Shown here one piece after another: positions 11,879-23,699 of a DNA stretch of 64,000 nucleotides; positions within the stretch are counted from its first letter, which is position 1; each line of letters starts with the position of its first letter. The DNA comes from Diogma glabrata (taxonomy: Eukaryota; Arthropoda; Insecta; Diptera; Cylindrotomidae), in NCBI GenBank assembly GCA_963693315.1, contig OY856187.1:388940885-389004884 (forward strand). Direction: 5' to 3'. The translations under genes were made by a program, and so were the position numbers. The notes under the pieces were generated by a model. It worked only from the letters and a program-made list of their open reading frames with translations. It was not told the origin of the DNA and searched no databases.

Positions 11879-14869
11879 AAAACAGCTGGTTTGACCTGTC
11901 AAAATATTTTCGGATAAAAGCTCCATATCGGTTTTTATTTTTCGAACATCGAATTCGGTGTGAAACAAAGATCTAATGAAAAGAAAGAGGAAAATGTATA
12001 TTGTAGTTGATATCCTCCATGATGTTACAAAACAAAATTCAGATTTAATCTGACGGTTCAGATAAGAACATTAAATTCTTTTGAGATAGTTTTTATTTTC
12101 AAGTGAATAGATAATTTTCTGCTATCAAGGCTGAAGATTATTATGAGTTGTTAAGCTATTCTGTTTTATTAAAAAAAATAAGAATTTTTAACAGAGAGAA
12201 AGTAAACTACACGCTGTGTATTTTATTATATTTGATTTATGAATACCATGTTGGCGTAATTTGTATACATTAGTACAAAACAACACATATCAACCCAAAG
12301 TATGTTTCATTCTTTCTTTGTTTAAGAGGCCCCGTTAAATCAGTGCACGGTTCCATAGCACCTATTGAAACTGGCAGAACTGCTTATCAATAACACTTGC
12401 CGCTAGTAGAATAAAAACAAAAAGATTTTATTAACCAATGTTTACTTTTCTTAACACATCATTATTAATTGAAATTATAAATTCTGGTAATTTTTTATTG
12501 AAAACAAAATCGAAGGATAAAAAATATGAAATAAATATTTTTATTTTATTTTATATTATATGTGAAATGATTCTTAATCTTACGATTTGTCTTTTTAATT
12601 TTTTATTCTGAGTACTTAGAAGAACAAAAGCTAGAGAAAAGAAAAATTAAAAGGACTAATAATCTTTAAAAGAGTACACAACTGGTCACCCTAAGTTGAA
12701 AAAAATCCAATTATAGACTTATAAAAACAGGTAAGAGTACTCATATCCTTTCAATAAAATTTCTTTCTCAAAAAGAATGATGATATAAACATTTTCCTGG
12801 AAAATTATATCAATTCAAAAGCTTTATTAATAACTAAGTGGAAAATTATTAGTATATTTGAAGTATTTTTGACGTATTTAATCCAATAAAGTTGTTGATA
12901 CAACACATCAATTTTTGTCTTATATTAATAAATGGTGATAATAAAGATTTATGATTTTTATTAATTGTTTATGTAATTCGATGTTATTTATAATACCAAG
13001 TTAGATGTTACTTAAATTACACCAAGTTCCACAAAGTTAACCTGTTAAAACATTGACGTTTGACAATTTTTGCTATAAAAATCTTGAAACTAAATACAAT
13101 ATTTAAATAGTCTTTGTTATGGATATGAAAAGCAACGAACATAAATTCAACCTTACTAAGAATATAATGCACAAACTAGGAGTCCAAATAAGAAATTTCT
13201 TAAATGCCTACACTTAATCTCTTTCTTTCATTTAATCCAATTTTTCTCAAACATTTTAGAACCATGGAAAACCATAAATACCGATATTTATCAAAATAAA
13301 ATGGTAATGGTAATGGTAACAATTATTAAACAGTTGTTAGAGCGACCCTTTGTACAAATTCGCTTGAACAAATTTGACCAAAAGCTTTTAAAAAAATTAG
13401 AAACCCTATTAAACGCCAATGACTATCAACAAAATTGAATGAATGAAATTTCGATGAGTTCCTACCCTTTGCTTTTTCCAATCTTACCCAAAAGCTTATT
13501 CACCGAATTAGTCCGATAAAATTTTAAAATCGGTCCAGCAGTTTTTGTTGTTTGGATAACTCCCATTTGTCGCTATTTATATTCGTTATAACCAAAAACG
13601 ACGAGACATGCCAAGTGGAGGTAAGATTTTGAAAATTAGATCATGATCTAATACTTAGGTCTTTTAGCCTGAATTAAACTTGAAAAAATTGTTACTCCGG
13701 TGTCTCAGTTCAAATATGGTTAAAGATTCTGAGATATTCGATGCAAATTCTTGGTGAGTACTCTCTGACTCTGTTGCTCTAAGAATGATATGCGGTGGTT
13801 TTAAGTTTTTTAATGTTAAAGAATTTATACATATCTTTGAAGATACTTCCGGCTAACATTATATTACGGCTCATCTTTCTCTTTAACTGATAGGGACCGG
13901 TTCTGGCAGAATGGTGAGGTCCTGATCAGGAATGTAACTCTTCAAACTATTCACACAGGATCAGGCATCCTTATCACAGTCTGATCATTTGAAATAAGAC
14001 ATTTATTACTACTGCTGTGAAAGTATTGCCTGAATAATTGCATGATATGCTGAACTGACGGCCTATTTCAAATTTTACTCTAAAACAAGAATATTCAGAT
14101 ATAAAGAAATTCTCTATTAAATTGCTAATTTTTTTCGCTTCCGGCCAATAAATTAAAACAAACATTAAAGCATTTATGTGTGATACAGAACAATCAACCA
14201 ATGTTTTACATTTTATCAGTTAATTGCTTTGTTGCGTCACCACACAATATGTATTAACATTACAAATTTCTGTCTAAATAAATGAAAAACACTTTTTTGT
14301 AAAGCTTAGTCAAAGCATTACATGTTGATTTAATGCGGTTGTTCAAATTCATGTAGTTATAGAGAAGCTGTTTATTGAGATGATGTATGGAAAGGAGGAT
14401 GAATGAAAGTTATAAATTTTTGTGCGATGAAGTGTATAATTAAAGAGAAACAAGAAATGAAGAATCTTTTATTTATACTCGACCAAATGTTTGATCGAGA
14501 TGATCAAACAAAGAAGATCTTGTAAATTTAAATTAAATTAAATTAAATACAAAATAATTAAAATAATAAAAAATAACTAATAAAAAATATTTAAAACTTA
14601 TACCAACCTTTTCATTATTATCATAGTTTTTCAGCTGAGAAGCGATAACTCAGCTATAGGCTATAACTATGGAGGGTGGAAATTTTGTTTTAGAATACGA
14701 AGGTAACCTTGTCCGACAAAAATGTGTCTGCTATTGTCGAGTCCGACAATTGACATTTTTTGGCAAAAATTCTCATTAAAATTTCTCATTCACCTGGATC
14801 TGTATTTGAGATCATGTGATGAAAATTCTGCATAAATATTGGGTGGAAAAGTGACCAAAATATATAAAA
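11879..14869. other. Unassigned AT-rich region
   Basis: About 3 kb with no recognisable gene. The open frame 13974-14201 minus lacks motifs. Near 13880-13985 there is a cluster of CTGATC/GATCAGG words resembling clusters at 21115-21320 and 51120-51300, so this may be an edge of another dispersed repeat. Confidence 0.4.
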
Positions 14870-15187
14870 AAAAGAAGGTAGTGTGAAGGACTGCCGACAG
14901 AAGTGAAAACTTAAATCTGTGAAATAGCTGTGTTTTTTTGTATCTTCCAATTATTGTAGCATCGCAAATTAAAATTTCAGAATGTTTAAACTTTAAATTA
15001 AAATCATTAAAATTATTCTGGGTTTCACATCTATCAGTAGTCCAAGCAACTATTATATACATTTTTATAAATAATCAAAACATATATACATATTTCCGTC
15101 TATCAACACCTTAGAAAGCATGTTGTTGTGGGACCTTGATCTTAAAAGTTTTTCATTTGTTGTTGTGACTGCTTGTAATTTCTACTA

Positions 15188-16301
15188 CACTGAAAAAAAA
15201 ATTGAAGTTCATGACAACCTCATCTCGAAGTTGGCAGTTGATTATTCATGCAAAGAAAAATTATTTGCAAACAATTTCACTGTGATTGGGACAACTACAC
15301 GATAACATTTTCCTAACAACAGAATGAGGTTTATTTAAAATATAAAGTGTTAGATCCAATATAACAGAGTTGAATAAAGATAATAACTATTTAATTCAGT
15401 AAATTATTTGTGATATAACATCACCCATTGGAAAATCTCCCATCAAGAATAATATAATAACTGAATCTAAAAAATTATGGTGCAAATTAGAAACTTTTTG
15501 CAATCCATACAATTTTAGAGCGATCTAGTTTCGAACCAATGAGAAAATTTTAAACTTTAAAAAAGTTTATCATTCTCATCGGGGCTAGCCGACTAGATAA
15601 ACTCTACCAAAAAATGTCAACGCTAATGAATATAAACCAAAAATTAGGATACAACTCTAGCGAAGAGGAAAAAAAAAAAAATTTACATAAACATACATTT
15701 AATAAATTCAGGTTTAGTCAATTAATTTCTCTGGTGATCACTGTTTTGTTATACTCTAGACATTCTAGTATTGAATAACAAACTTGTTTCGGTGAGAAGA
15801 AGATGACTAGTCTTCACTTGTGTCTATTGACACATGATCAACAATTAATTCAGTAAATTATTTGTGATATAACATCACCCCGATGCAAAATCTCCCATCT
15901 AGTCGGCTAGCCCTGATGAGAATGATAAACTTTTTTAAAGTTTAAAATTTTCTCATTGGTTCGAAACTAGATCGCTCTAAAATTGTATGGATTGCAAAAA
16001 GTTTCTAATTTGCACCATAATTTTTTAGATTCAGTTCTTATATAATAACTATTTCCCTGAAAAAATTTTTCTTTGGCCTTATATCATGAATTTTTCATTT
16101 TAAAGTTTAAGTGTTTGAGATTAATTGAACTATATTTTATTTTCACATAAATATTTCGTGTGATTGTCTCAACTTCATCGATTTATAATTGTAGAGTTGG
16201 TGAAGCAATTTCGTAGTTTGATTCGCCATATGTGACCACACGGTGAGATTGAGACAATTGCATTTCGATTGGAAATAAAATAGGACAAGTTTTTTTCAGT
16301 G
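15188..16301. mobile_element. 1.1-kb Tc1/mariner-type MITE with TA target duplication
   Basis: The ends read CACTGAAAAAAA and TTTTTTTCAGTG, flanked on both sides by TA (15186-15187 and 16302-16303). Removing it rejoins the Y sequence as in the uninterrupted copy at 4540-4560. TA duplication and CACTG/CAGTG termini are characteristic of the Tc1/mariner superfamily. No transposase frame remains. The interior is dominated by a 140-bp inverted repeat and a 54-bp direct repeat. Confidence 0.88.
15459..16036. repeat. 140-bp perfect-looking inverted repeat inside the MITE
   Basis: Arms 15459-15598 and 15897-16036 are reverse complements with at most a few differences; they include GGGGCTAGCCGACTAGAT and its complement. 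A direct repeat of about 54 bp, beginning TTAATTCAGTAAATTATTTG, occurs at about 15391 and 15845. The spacing of the direct copies and inverted arms implies a duplication plus inversion inside the element. Confidence 0.88.
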
Positions 16302-17560
16302 TACCAAACACATTTTATTTAAAAAAAAATAGGATATCATCAAAGAATATTCCATAACTTAGAGTAAGGAAAATACTTCATCCACCAGCGCCCCTAAGAT
16401 ATCACTTTGGCTAATGAGATTGCATTGCTATTGCCAGTGGTATACGATATCTCAAGATAACTCATATGCTAATAGCAGGGATTAAAGTACGCGTGGTTGT
16501 CACACCCATAGATCAATAAGTTTAAATCTTACAAATCTTCCTGCGGAAAACTAAGCAAATTCATTAGTATTAATGCGCATTGTTGCCGTTTGCAAATCAC
16601 TATCGGTTAAGTGCCACCATTTTTAATTATTTTATTTATCATGATTGCCATCCATGTTTAATCATACATAAGCTATGCTTCTTTGTATAGAATTTATGCA
16701 ATTTATGTCTCGTAATTGTGAGCTTAAAATCGATATAATCGATGTTATTAAGTATCAAGTTACAAGTATTAAGTCTTCACTTAATTTTAGAAACATGTAT
16801 TATACACAACAATTCCAAATTGACAACATATTTGGTGAAGATGATAAAATTTAGAACATCATGTTAAATTCCAACGACCAACACATATAATTTTGATATA
16901 CCAATGTAATTGTTTCAGGTTATACTATCTTTCTTACGTTATTTTTAATTTCATAAAAATTATGTTCAACAAAGAAAACATTGATCAAAGCAAACTGCCG
17001 TTTAAAACGATAGTTAAATAAAAAACAAATTAAGTGTACACAACAACTTCCCAAATTTTCATGATGATTACTGTATTAATGCATAAAGGACAAACAGACA
17101 TACTTTCAATTTTATATATATTCAATATTTATTTAGCATGATGACTCGAATGTAAATTGCAAAAGACAGTAGCAATATAACTTTAAAAAAGTGCGTTATA
17201 GATCAATTTTTTAAAATTCGTATAAAGAAATTTTTATTATTTTTATGAATTCATGAATAAAAAAAAATAATTTTAATGGTATTTAATACAAATTAAAGAA
17301 AAAACAATATTTACCACACCAGGAATTAAACTCACTACCTACAGAACATCAGTGGAGCACGATATCCACAACGCAATTTAAAATGTTAAGAAATGATAGA
17401 TAGATTTAATTTAAAAAATACAGATAGATAGAAATGATTTGAAAAATATATTTTTGTTCTTCAAAAATGCATATAAAACTTGATGACGCGAATATACAAA
17501 TTTTACTCCATACAAAATTTCATAACGCGGCTAAAGAAGTTTTCACTTCAAAAAGAAACA

Positions 17561-18899
17561 AAAATAGAAAATTCTCGTTAAAAAAACCATCAGACATTCT
17601 GTTGATCAAGTCAATTATTAATTTTGGAGACTTAAAATGAATCTAATATAGCAAAATCAAATACAAAAATGTGAAAATATTTATTTAGATGAAATAAAAC
17701 GAAACCGTTCTAAACATCGGACCATGTATTCCAAGTTGATAAACTTAATTTAATTTTATGGACACCACCAGCTGAACAATCTGTTTTGTTTAGCGTAAGA
17801 AATAGTGATGCAATGCAGTTGGATAGTGTTAGTGCATTACACAATTCAAAAACATTTTCCGAAATTATCAATAAAAATCAAAAAATGCGTAGTTGAAACC
17901 TGGAATTTCGGGCAACTATTCTAGGCACACGAAAAATTGCAACACCATAAGGAAAAATATATGCTAAATATCCTAACAAATTATAAAATTAATTTGTTTA
18001 GGAGAAAAACTATATTCGTTAATCAAATTCACACATTAGATTAGTATTTGATTATTCTTCATTACCAAATATTCCTAACACATTTTAATAATAAACAAAA
18101 TTGGCTGGAGTAGTCAATTAATCAATATCTTCATTGAATATTCTTTTTGCTGGAAATTCTTTAATACTGTTTCTAACCATGTTTTAGGGAAATAATTTTC
18201 TCCTAATCAAAGTAGTTTTTTACTATTTGATAAAGTGTGTTAATTCATTCAATCATCTTAAATCATTGAATATTTTATTTTAGCTTTATATTCAAAGGGT
18301 ACATAACAGCATAAAAATCTGTTATTTTGTTCTTCCGATTGTTAATAATGCAGTGCGCCTTTACTAACAGAGGGATAAATTTGTAATAACATTTTTCTAT
18401 ATGACACTTCCTTTTAGAATATTTTTTAAAAGTAATTCTATTTATTAAATACAAAATTATGATTCTATTTCATAAAACGAATATATATCTTTTGTAAACA
18501 AATCTCAATTATGTTTTTCTTAGAATTAGAGTTAAGAATGTATTTCAAATAAATGTTTACCTTCATAGGATTTATTTTAAATAATACATTTTCTTGGTTT
18601 GTGAAAAACAAAAAATATTACAAGAGCAAACATGAAATTGTATGCTGGGAACAGGTTTATTGTTTGCAATTTTTTGTCTTTAAACAAATCTTATACGGAG
18701 ATTAAAATTCATATCGAAACATCATATGGATAACTACTAAGTACTATGGTTGTCTAAAGTATCCTATATAGAAATAGAGATTTGATTGATAAAAATATTT
18801 GAAAGTTTTTTTGTAAAACAAATGTAAAATATGACTGGTTTTTCATACCGATTGATGTTGTTTAATTTTTTTGATGTTTTTGTAACGTTTATTATTCGT
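17561..18899. other. Unassigned AT-rich region
   Basis: No gene, long repeat or RNA structure recognised. Several clusters of short words such as CCTAACACATT occur but none builds a convincing unit. Confidence 0.4.
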
Positions 18900-19110
18900 T
18901 AAGCCGCACATAAACTATTGCAGAACTCTGCAATATTCATGCAATGGTAGTGGAAACGGTTCGCAATGTCATTGTCCATGACCTTGCAGTCGTTGCACGT
19001 TTCATTGCAGTTTCCAATGTAAACAAACGGACTGCAATGAAATATTGACAATGATTTTGGCAATAAAAAATATTGCAAACAAGTTCACAACTATTGCAAT
19101 CATTGTAAAT
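18900..19110. other. Cluster of TTGCAATG-type words
   Basis: In about 200 bases the core TTGCA or TGCAAT in either orientation occurs more than ten times (for example near 18917, 18931, 18940, 18969, 19028, 19066 and 19099). It could be a terminal region of an unrecognised transposon or a C/EBP-like binding cluster. No coding frame overlaps. Confidence 0.45.
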
Positions 19111-19451
19111 AATTTTGAAGTTATGTTTTGGATGTCAAATACAATAACCTCTAATTCGGCACTTCAGCTGTTGTGTGTCGCTTGTGTGGCACTGCTAAAT
19201 AAAAAATTATAAAACAAATAAAATAATAAATGTTTTGTGCTTCTGCGATGGTGTTTGTTTTTTAAATTTTGTCTGTCTTGTTTTTTTTAATCATGCCGTA
19301 TAAAATGAAGATCTAAAACTTATTTGAAGTGGATAGGAAATACAAGCCAACCAAAAGTTAGCGCAAACCAAAAGATCGCAAACAAGTTGCCCCATGGGCA
19401 AAAGAGGGAAGGAAAGCGGAAGCTAATTGAACGATTTTTTTTTCTTGGTGT

Positions 19452-21005
19452 TCATGCTCCATGTAGGAGCGTTGTCAGGCTAACCAGCATTGAATATTCA
19501 CCACGGTCATTTGCAACAGCGACATAATTACCATGGCAGCCGATTTTTTAGGGTCGATTATTACGTCAGTCTCCCATTGTAGTCGTGGTCTACCTCGCGG
19601 TCGCCCACTCCCTGGGGTACTTACGTACATTTTTTTAATCATTCCAAACTGTGAATCGGTTCATAAAACATGCCCAAACCAACCAATCCTATTAGAACGG
19701 ATACAACCTATTATATCAGGACCATCAAGAAGGTCTCTGATCTCAAAGTTATACCGGGTTCTGTACTCTACATTGTCTGTCTTAAGTGGACCAAAAATGT
19801 ATCGTAGGATCTTACGCTCAAATACAGATAAATGCGATTCGTCATTTTGTGTAAGGGTCCACGTTTGTGACCCATACATCACAACCGGTCTAATCAATGC
19901 CTTGTATAACGTGAGCTTGGTGTTAGTTGATACATACGGTGATCCAAGGAGAGGTTTAATTGAGTAGAAAGTTCGATTACCTACAGCGATTCGAGCTTTT
20001 ATAACTGTAAGTATGCTGTTGTTAGAGTCAAGCATTGATCCCAAATATTTATAAGATTTAACCCCCTCACTTCGTTTATCGCTGCACATCAAATCTTTCT
20101 TCTCAGCTTCTCTTGAAACATTCATATGTTTGGTTTTATTGTAGTTAATTTGTAGACCAATTTTCCTAGCACCACTCTCAAGCGACTCGAAGTCATAACA
20201 GCTTCACCTCGGTCGAGGATGACAACATCATCAGCGTAAGCGATCATCTGTACTGAGTTTATTGACAAGATAATGTTGTTAGTCGGTAGTTTCTTTTGAC
20301 GGCACACATATTCCAAGGTTATATTAAAAAGTATAGGAGGGATAGCATTACGTTGTCTTAAACCGGATCCGACTTTAAAAAACTTTGATATTTCGAAAAA
20401 GCTTTGATATATTTATGGATTGGTATCAGCATAGCTGATACCAGTCCTGTCCTGTTCCAGTCCTGTCCTAGTCCTGTGGCATGGTTTCAGTCCTCCAGGT
20501 CATTTGAACGAGTTCAAACAATCTTAAAGATAGAGTTTCACCACCATGTACAATCATTTCGGATATTATATCGTCGATACCAGGCTTTAATGCGTTTTAA
20601 TTTTGACAGCGCCGCTTCGAATTCCTCTTTGGTTGGTTCGTCTACATGTACCTTTGACGCACGAATAAGCTTTGCTCGTCGCCCGACTTGTTGCTGGTTA
20701 CTTAAGTTGAGAAGATTCTCAAAATAAGCGGCCCAAGTATCTAAAATATTTTAAGGTCTACTTGTAGCTCCCTATCTTTGTTTTGAATAGCGGTCGATCT
20801 AGTTTAAGGTTCCTTCTTTAAGGTTTTAACCTGATGAAAGAAGTTACGCTATTGATGTTCCTTATTGAAGCATTAAATCTTCTCACACTGTCTCTTCCAC
20901 CATTCTCTCTTCGTTCGACTACTTAGCTTTGTAACGGCTTGTCTTGCCAGTTTGTAGTTCTCCTTCGTGAACCTGGTGTTGCGTCCTTGATAGCAATCTC
21001 TTTTG
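19452..21005 (-). pseudogene. Decayed non-LTR retrotransposon RT and C-terminal region
   Basis: Reading the minus strand from 21005 down: a fragment with WAAYFENLL and EFEAALSKLK (around 20600-20730), the RT block with GSGLRQRNAIPPILFN (around 20330-20390), the catalytic AYADDVVIL motif (in 20122-20316), then the thumb and connection part with YKYLGSMLD, MYGSQTWTLT and SVFERKILRYIFGP (19661-20125), and a C-terminal GRPR-type tail ending near 19452. These are hallmarks of RTE-like and related endonuclease-reverse transcriptase LINEs. The endonuclease is missing and frame changes occur at least near 20125, 20320, 20450 and 20750. The C-terminal tail uses yet another frame. It is a dead 5'-truncated copy; clade assignment is only by motif memory. 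Confidence 0.85.
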
Positions 21006-22500
21006 TATATTTATAAAAGGGATATTATTCTAGTGAATTTTAATCAAATTTAATAGGGCTCAGATCAGAATTAAGGCAGACCATATAATTGGGAAATTAA
21101 CCGAGCAGAAATTAGTTAGGGAAAGCTTGAATACAGTCAGGACATGATCACGGCCTGGTCAGTTCAGAAAGAACAAACCCTATTGTTCCTGGCCTGATTA
21201 AGAATTTCTTTTTAGGGCTAACCTTATTTGAAAATAACCCGCTCTGATTTGGTTTTTCGTATTTTACCCCTAGTTGAGCAATCTGATCAGGGCCTGATAC
21301 GAAATACCCTCCTTGGGTTGACCCTATTTAATTATATCCGGCCTCTTTCAGAAATCATATATATGCCTTGTTTATCCTGATCTAAGCCCTATTTTATTTG
21401 ATAAAATTTTATTTTATTAAACTTCACTAGAGTAATATCTATATTTTCGAAATAATTAGCTAAAAATGTTTCACCCATAGTTTACTGTTTAGTATAGCTT
21501 CTAATTATATTTTGTATTTAATTTATTTAGATTTAGTCATGATATTTTTTTTGTGTGGATTTTAATTGAATGTATATTGCTTATATACAAAAGACAATAT
21601 TTATGACTATCTTAATCAGGTGAGGTGTAACGAAGTAATAACGACGCCGTTGGATAGTTCTCGGATTCATAGATCCACTACTTTATCATATATCTCACAT
21701 TTTCATTACACGCGACTTTCGTAACTAATTTTTTTTTTACCATACTTAATTCATAGTCCTCCGTTAATATATTTTCCGCTACACTAATTTAGTATTCCAT
21801 TAAAAATAATTTTTTTTGTGTAATACACTGATTTTGAGCCGCGCTGCGTTTTCACAAGCATAATTTCACTATAATGATTAATTTATTTCTCCGTAAACTC
21901 AAACCATAACCGCCGTCTGCTATTGTTGTTCTAAAACCTAAAATAGTTGTGCATATTTATCAATTTGTTTTCCTGCCTTAAAATTGTACCCGGTGCTCAG
22001 AATAGAAATTAACCTGGAACCGTTATATTTATTGTTATCGATTCTTCTTTCTGCTAGATACATATACATATACGATTCCCACAAGCGGGAGTCTGGCTGT
22101 AAATCAATTGTAGTTTGCTATTTTAAAATTAGTTGTGATACGACATAATCCGATATCCTAATAATACTGGGTTTCAATTAACTGCTGAGTCTAAATTCGG
22201 TTTTATAAAATTACCGACCTTCAATTATAATTGGTTCGATCAAGTTGTCCGATATTGTTTAACGTAGGCTTTCTTACAGATTAGTTACAAAGAAAACAAA
22301 ACAATTTCTTGTTTTGATTAATTAAAATAATTGTCCAAATTGATTTAGTACATTTGGCATAATTTGGCACCAAGTGGAAATTCGGTCTAAATATAATTTC
22401 GAGACTTCTAAGTTCTACCTAAAGTCATTAGTTTCGCTATTCCCCTGTAGACGTACGACAAACAGTTGTTATTTCATGTGTTTGCACTTAGGAAATCAAA
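21006..22500. other. Unassigned region with GGCCTGATC-type repeats
   Basis: No gene seen. 21050-21380 contains many words like GATCAGGGCCTGAT, CACGGCCTGGTCAG and GGCCTGATTAAG, in both orientations, resembling 13880-13985 and 51120-51300. From about 21640 the sequence is less AT-rich and leads up to the promoter-like site at 22516; a solo LTR covering roughly 21640-22800 is possible, but no termini were identified. Confidence 0.4.
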
Positions 22501-22515
22501 TATATCCGTTTTTGC

Positions 22516-22523
22516 TATAAAAG
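22516..22523 (+). promoter_or_regulatory. Candidate TATA box
   Basis: TATAAAAG followed about 30 bases downstream by CTTAGTCG, close to an arthropod initiator. A polyadenylation-like AATAAAAG (22615-22622) and AATAAAG (22740-22746) come 90-220 bases later. TATA, initiator and polyA signal in close series resemble an LTR, but TG...CA ends and a primer site were not found. Confidence 0.4.
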
Positions 22524-22799
22524 CGCCGAATTTTCGTATGGCGATCTCTTAGTCGACTTATTTTTGTCTAGATGATAGACAGCTGTTTGGTGGTTGACAT
22601 TTCTGCATGCATGAAATAAAAGCAGTGTCACGTCAACTCATTTTATTTTTAATTTATTTAAATTATTCTTTGTGTGATTAGTTTAATTTTGTTAAATGTA
22701 GTGCTAGTAAATTCGGTGCATCTTGGATTTTGAATTCCAATAAAGTGTTGCGACTCATAGTTTAGTGATTTTCTTGTGTGAACCGTTAATGTTCTAGAT

Positions 22800-23699
22800 A
22801 ATGTGTGACCTTGTTAGAGGTTAGCAAGCATAACAATCTAATTAAGTCTTGCCTTTTTCATTCGTGTTATATGTTAGTTAAATTAAACATAAAATCTTAC
22901 AGAAACTTCTTTTGCACGCAGTTCTGTAATTAAAGAGAAATTAAATTATTCTAAAATGCGAGATGGATTGGATAGTTTAAGTTATGAACAACCATAGATT
23001 TTGAGTTCAAATTGGCTCCGTGGACATTTCCATAGCGCATTTACATTACTTACTTACCACTACAGTCTTCATCGATCAATTTTTGTCATAGTACGTGGAA
23101 CATACCATACCTGTAAAATAATCCATGTTATATAGGGTTAGGATTATCCCTTATGTTTGAGGGGTCATGATTAATTGGACATACATTAAATTTCAACAGT
23201 AGTTTGGATTAACCCTGGTATTGTCTGATATCAGAAAAAGGATACATTTAGTTATACTCTGAGACGGAAGTTAAATTAGTTCCGTGAATACTTCTGATAA
23301 AATAAATTAAAGCTATCTAGCAGCCGTAGCTCAGACTGGGTTTGTTATATTATTCAGTAGAGAATTTACGCCTAAGAATATATCATAAAGTTAAACGTAG
23401 ATGATAGGAAAATTTATTGTTTGGTGTGTTAGTCATTAAGGAAACTATACCTAGAAACTATACCTAGATTCATCTGTGTTTGCGAAATATATCAACTGAT
23501 AAAGCAGATTGGCTTATTCCCGTTACTGGTGTAATGAAGTTTGGGAGAGCAAAGAGGAGTTACTTGTGGAAGAAGCATCACCACTTGTCGGGGTGATTTA
23601 CAATTATAATCCGGAACCTACAGTGGAAGGAATGAACGGCTGATGTCAAAGGAGTAAGTGGCGGGATCTGGACAAAACCATGCGGTGAGTTTCATAGTT
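22800..23699. other. Unassigned region
   Basis: No recognisable gene. A short open stretch at about 23540-23643 plus (VWESKEELL... ending in TGA) is too short and motif-free to call. Sequence composition is close to random AT-rich. Confidence 0.35.

Larger units (their letters stand above)
14870..17560 (-). mobile_element. Family Y element (Y3), interrupted by a MITE
   Basis: Minus-strand copy. The tail block (14870-15065) matches 4680-4880 and 52329-52515. The block with GTTGTTGTGGGACCTTG (15122-15138) is cut at 15187 and resumes at 16302 with CCAAACACATTTTATT. The inverted module is 16370-16520, the middle 16540-16970, the tRNA-like head about 17325-17390, and the head end TTTTGAAGTGAAAAC (complement of 17543-17557) pairs with 51358-51372. 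The open frames at 14790-15062 and 15120-15305 have no protein meaning. Confidence 0.75.

Noticed and set aside
19533..19967. Plus-strand 144-codon frame over the LINE remnant
   Set aside because: It is antisense to the LINE C-terminal domain on the minus strand, which carries the RT-family motifs.
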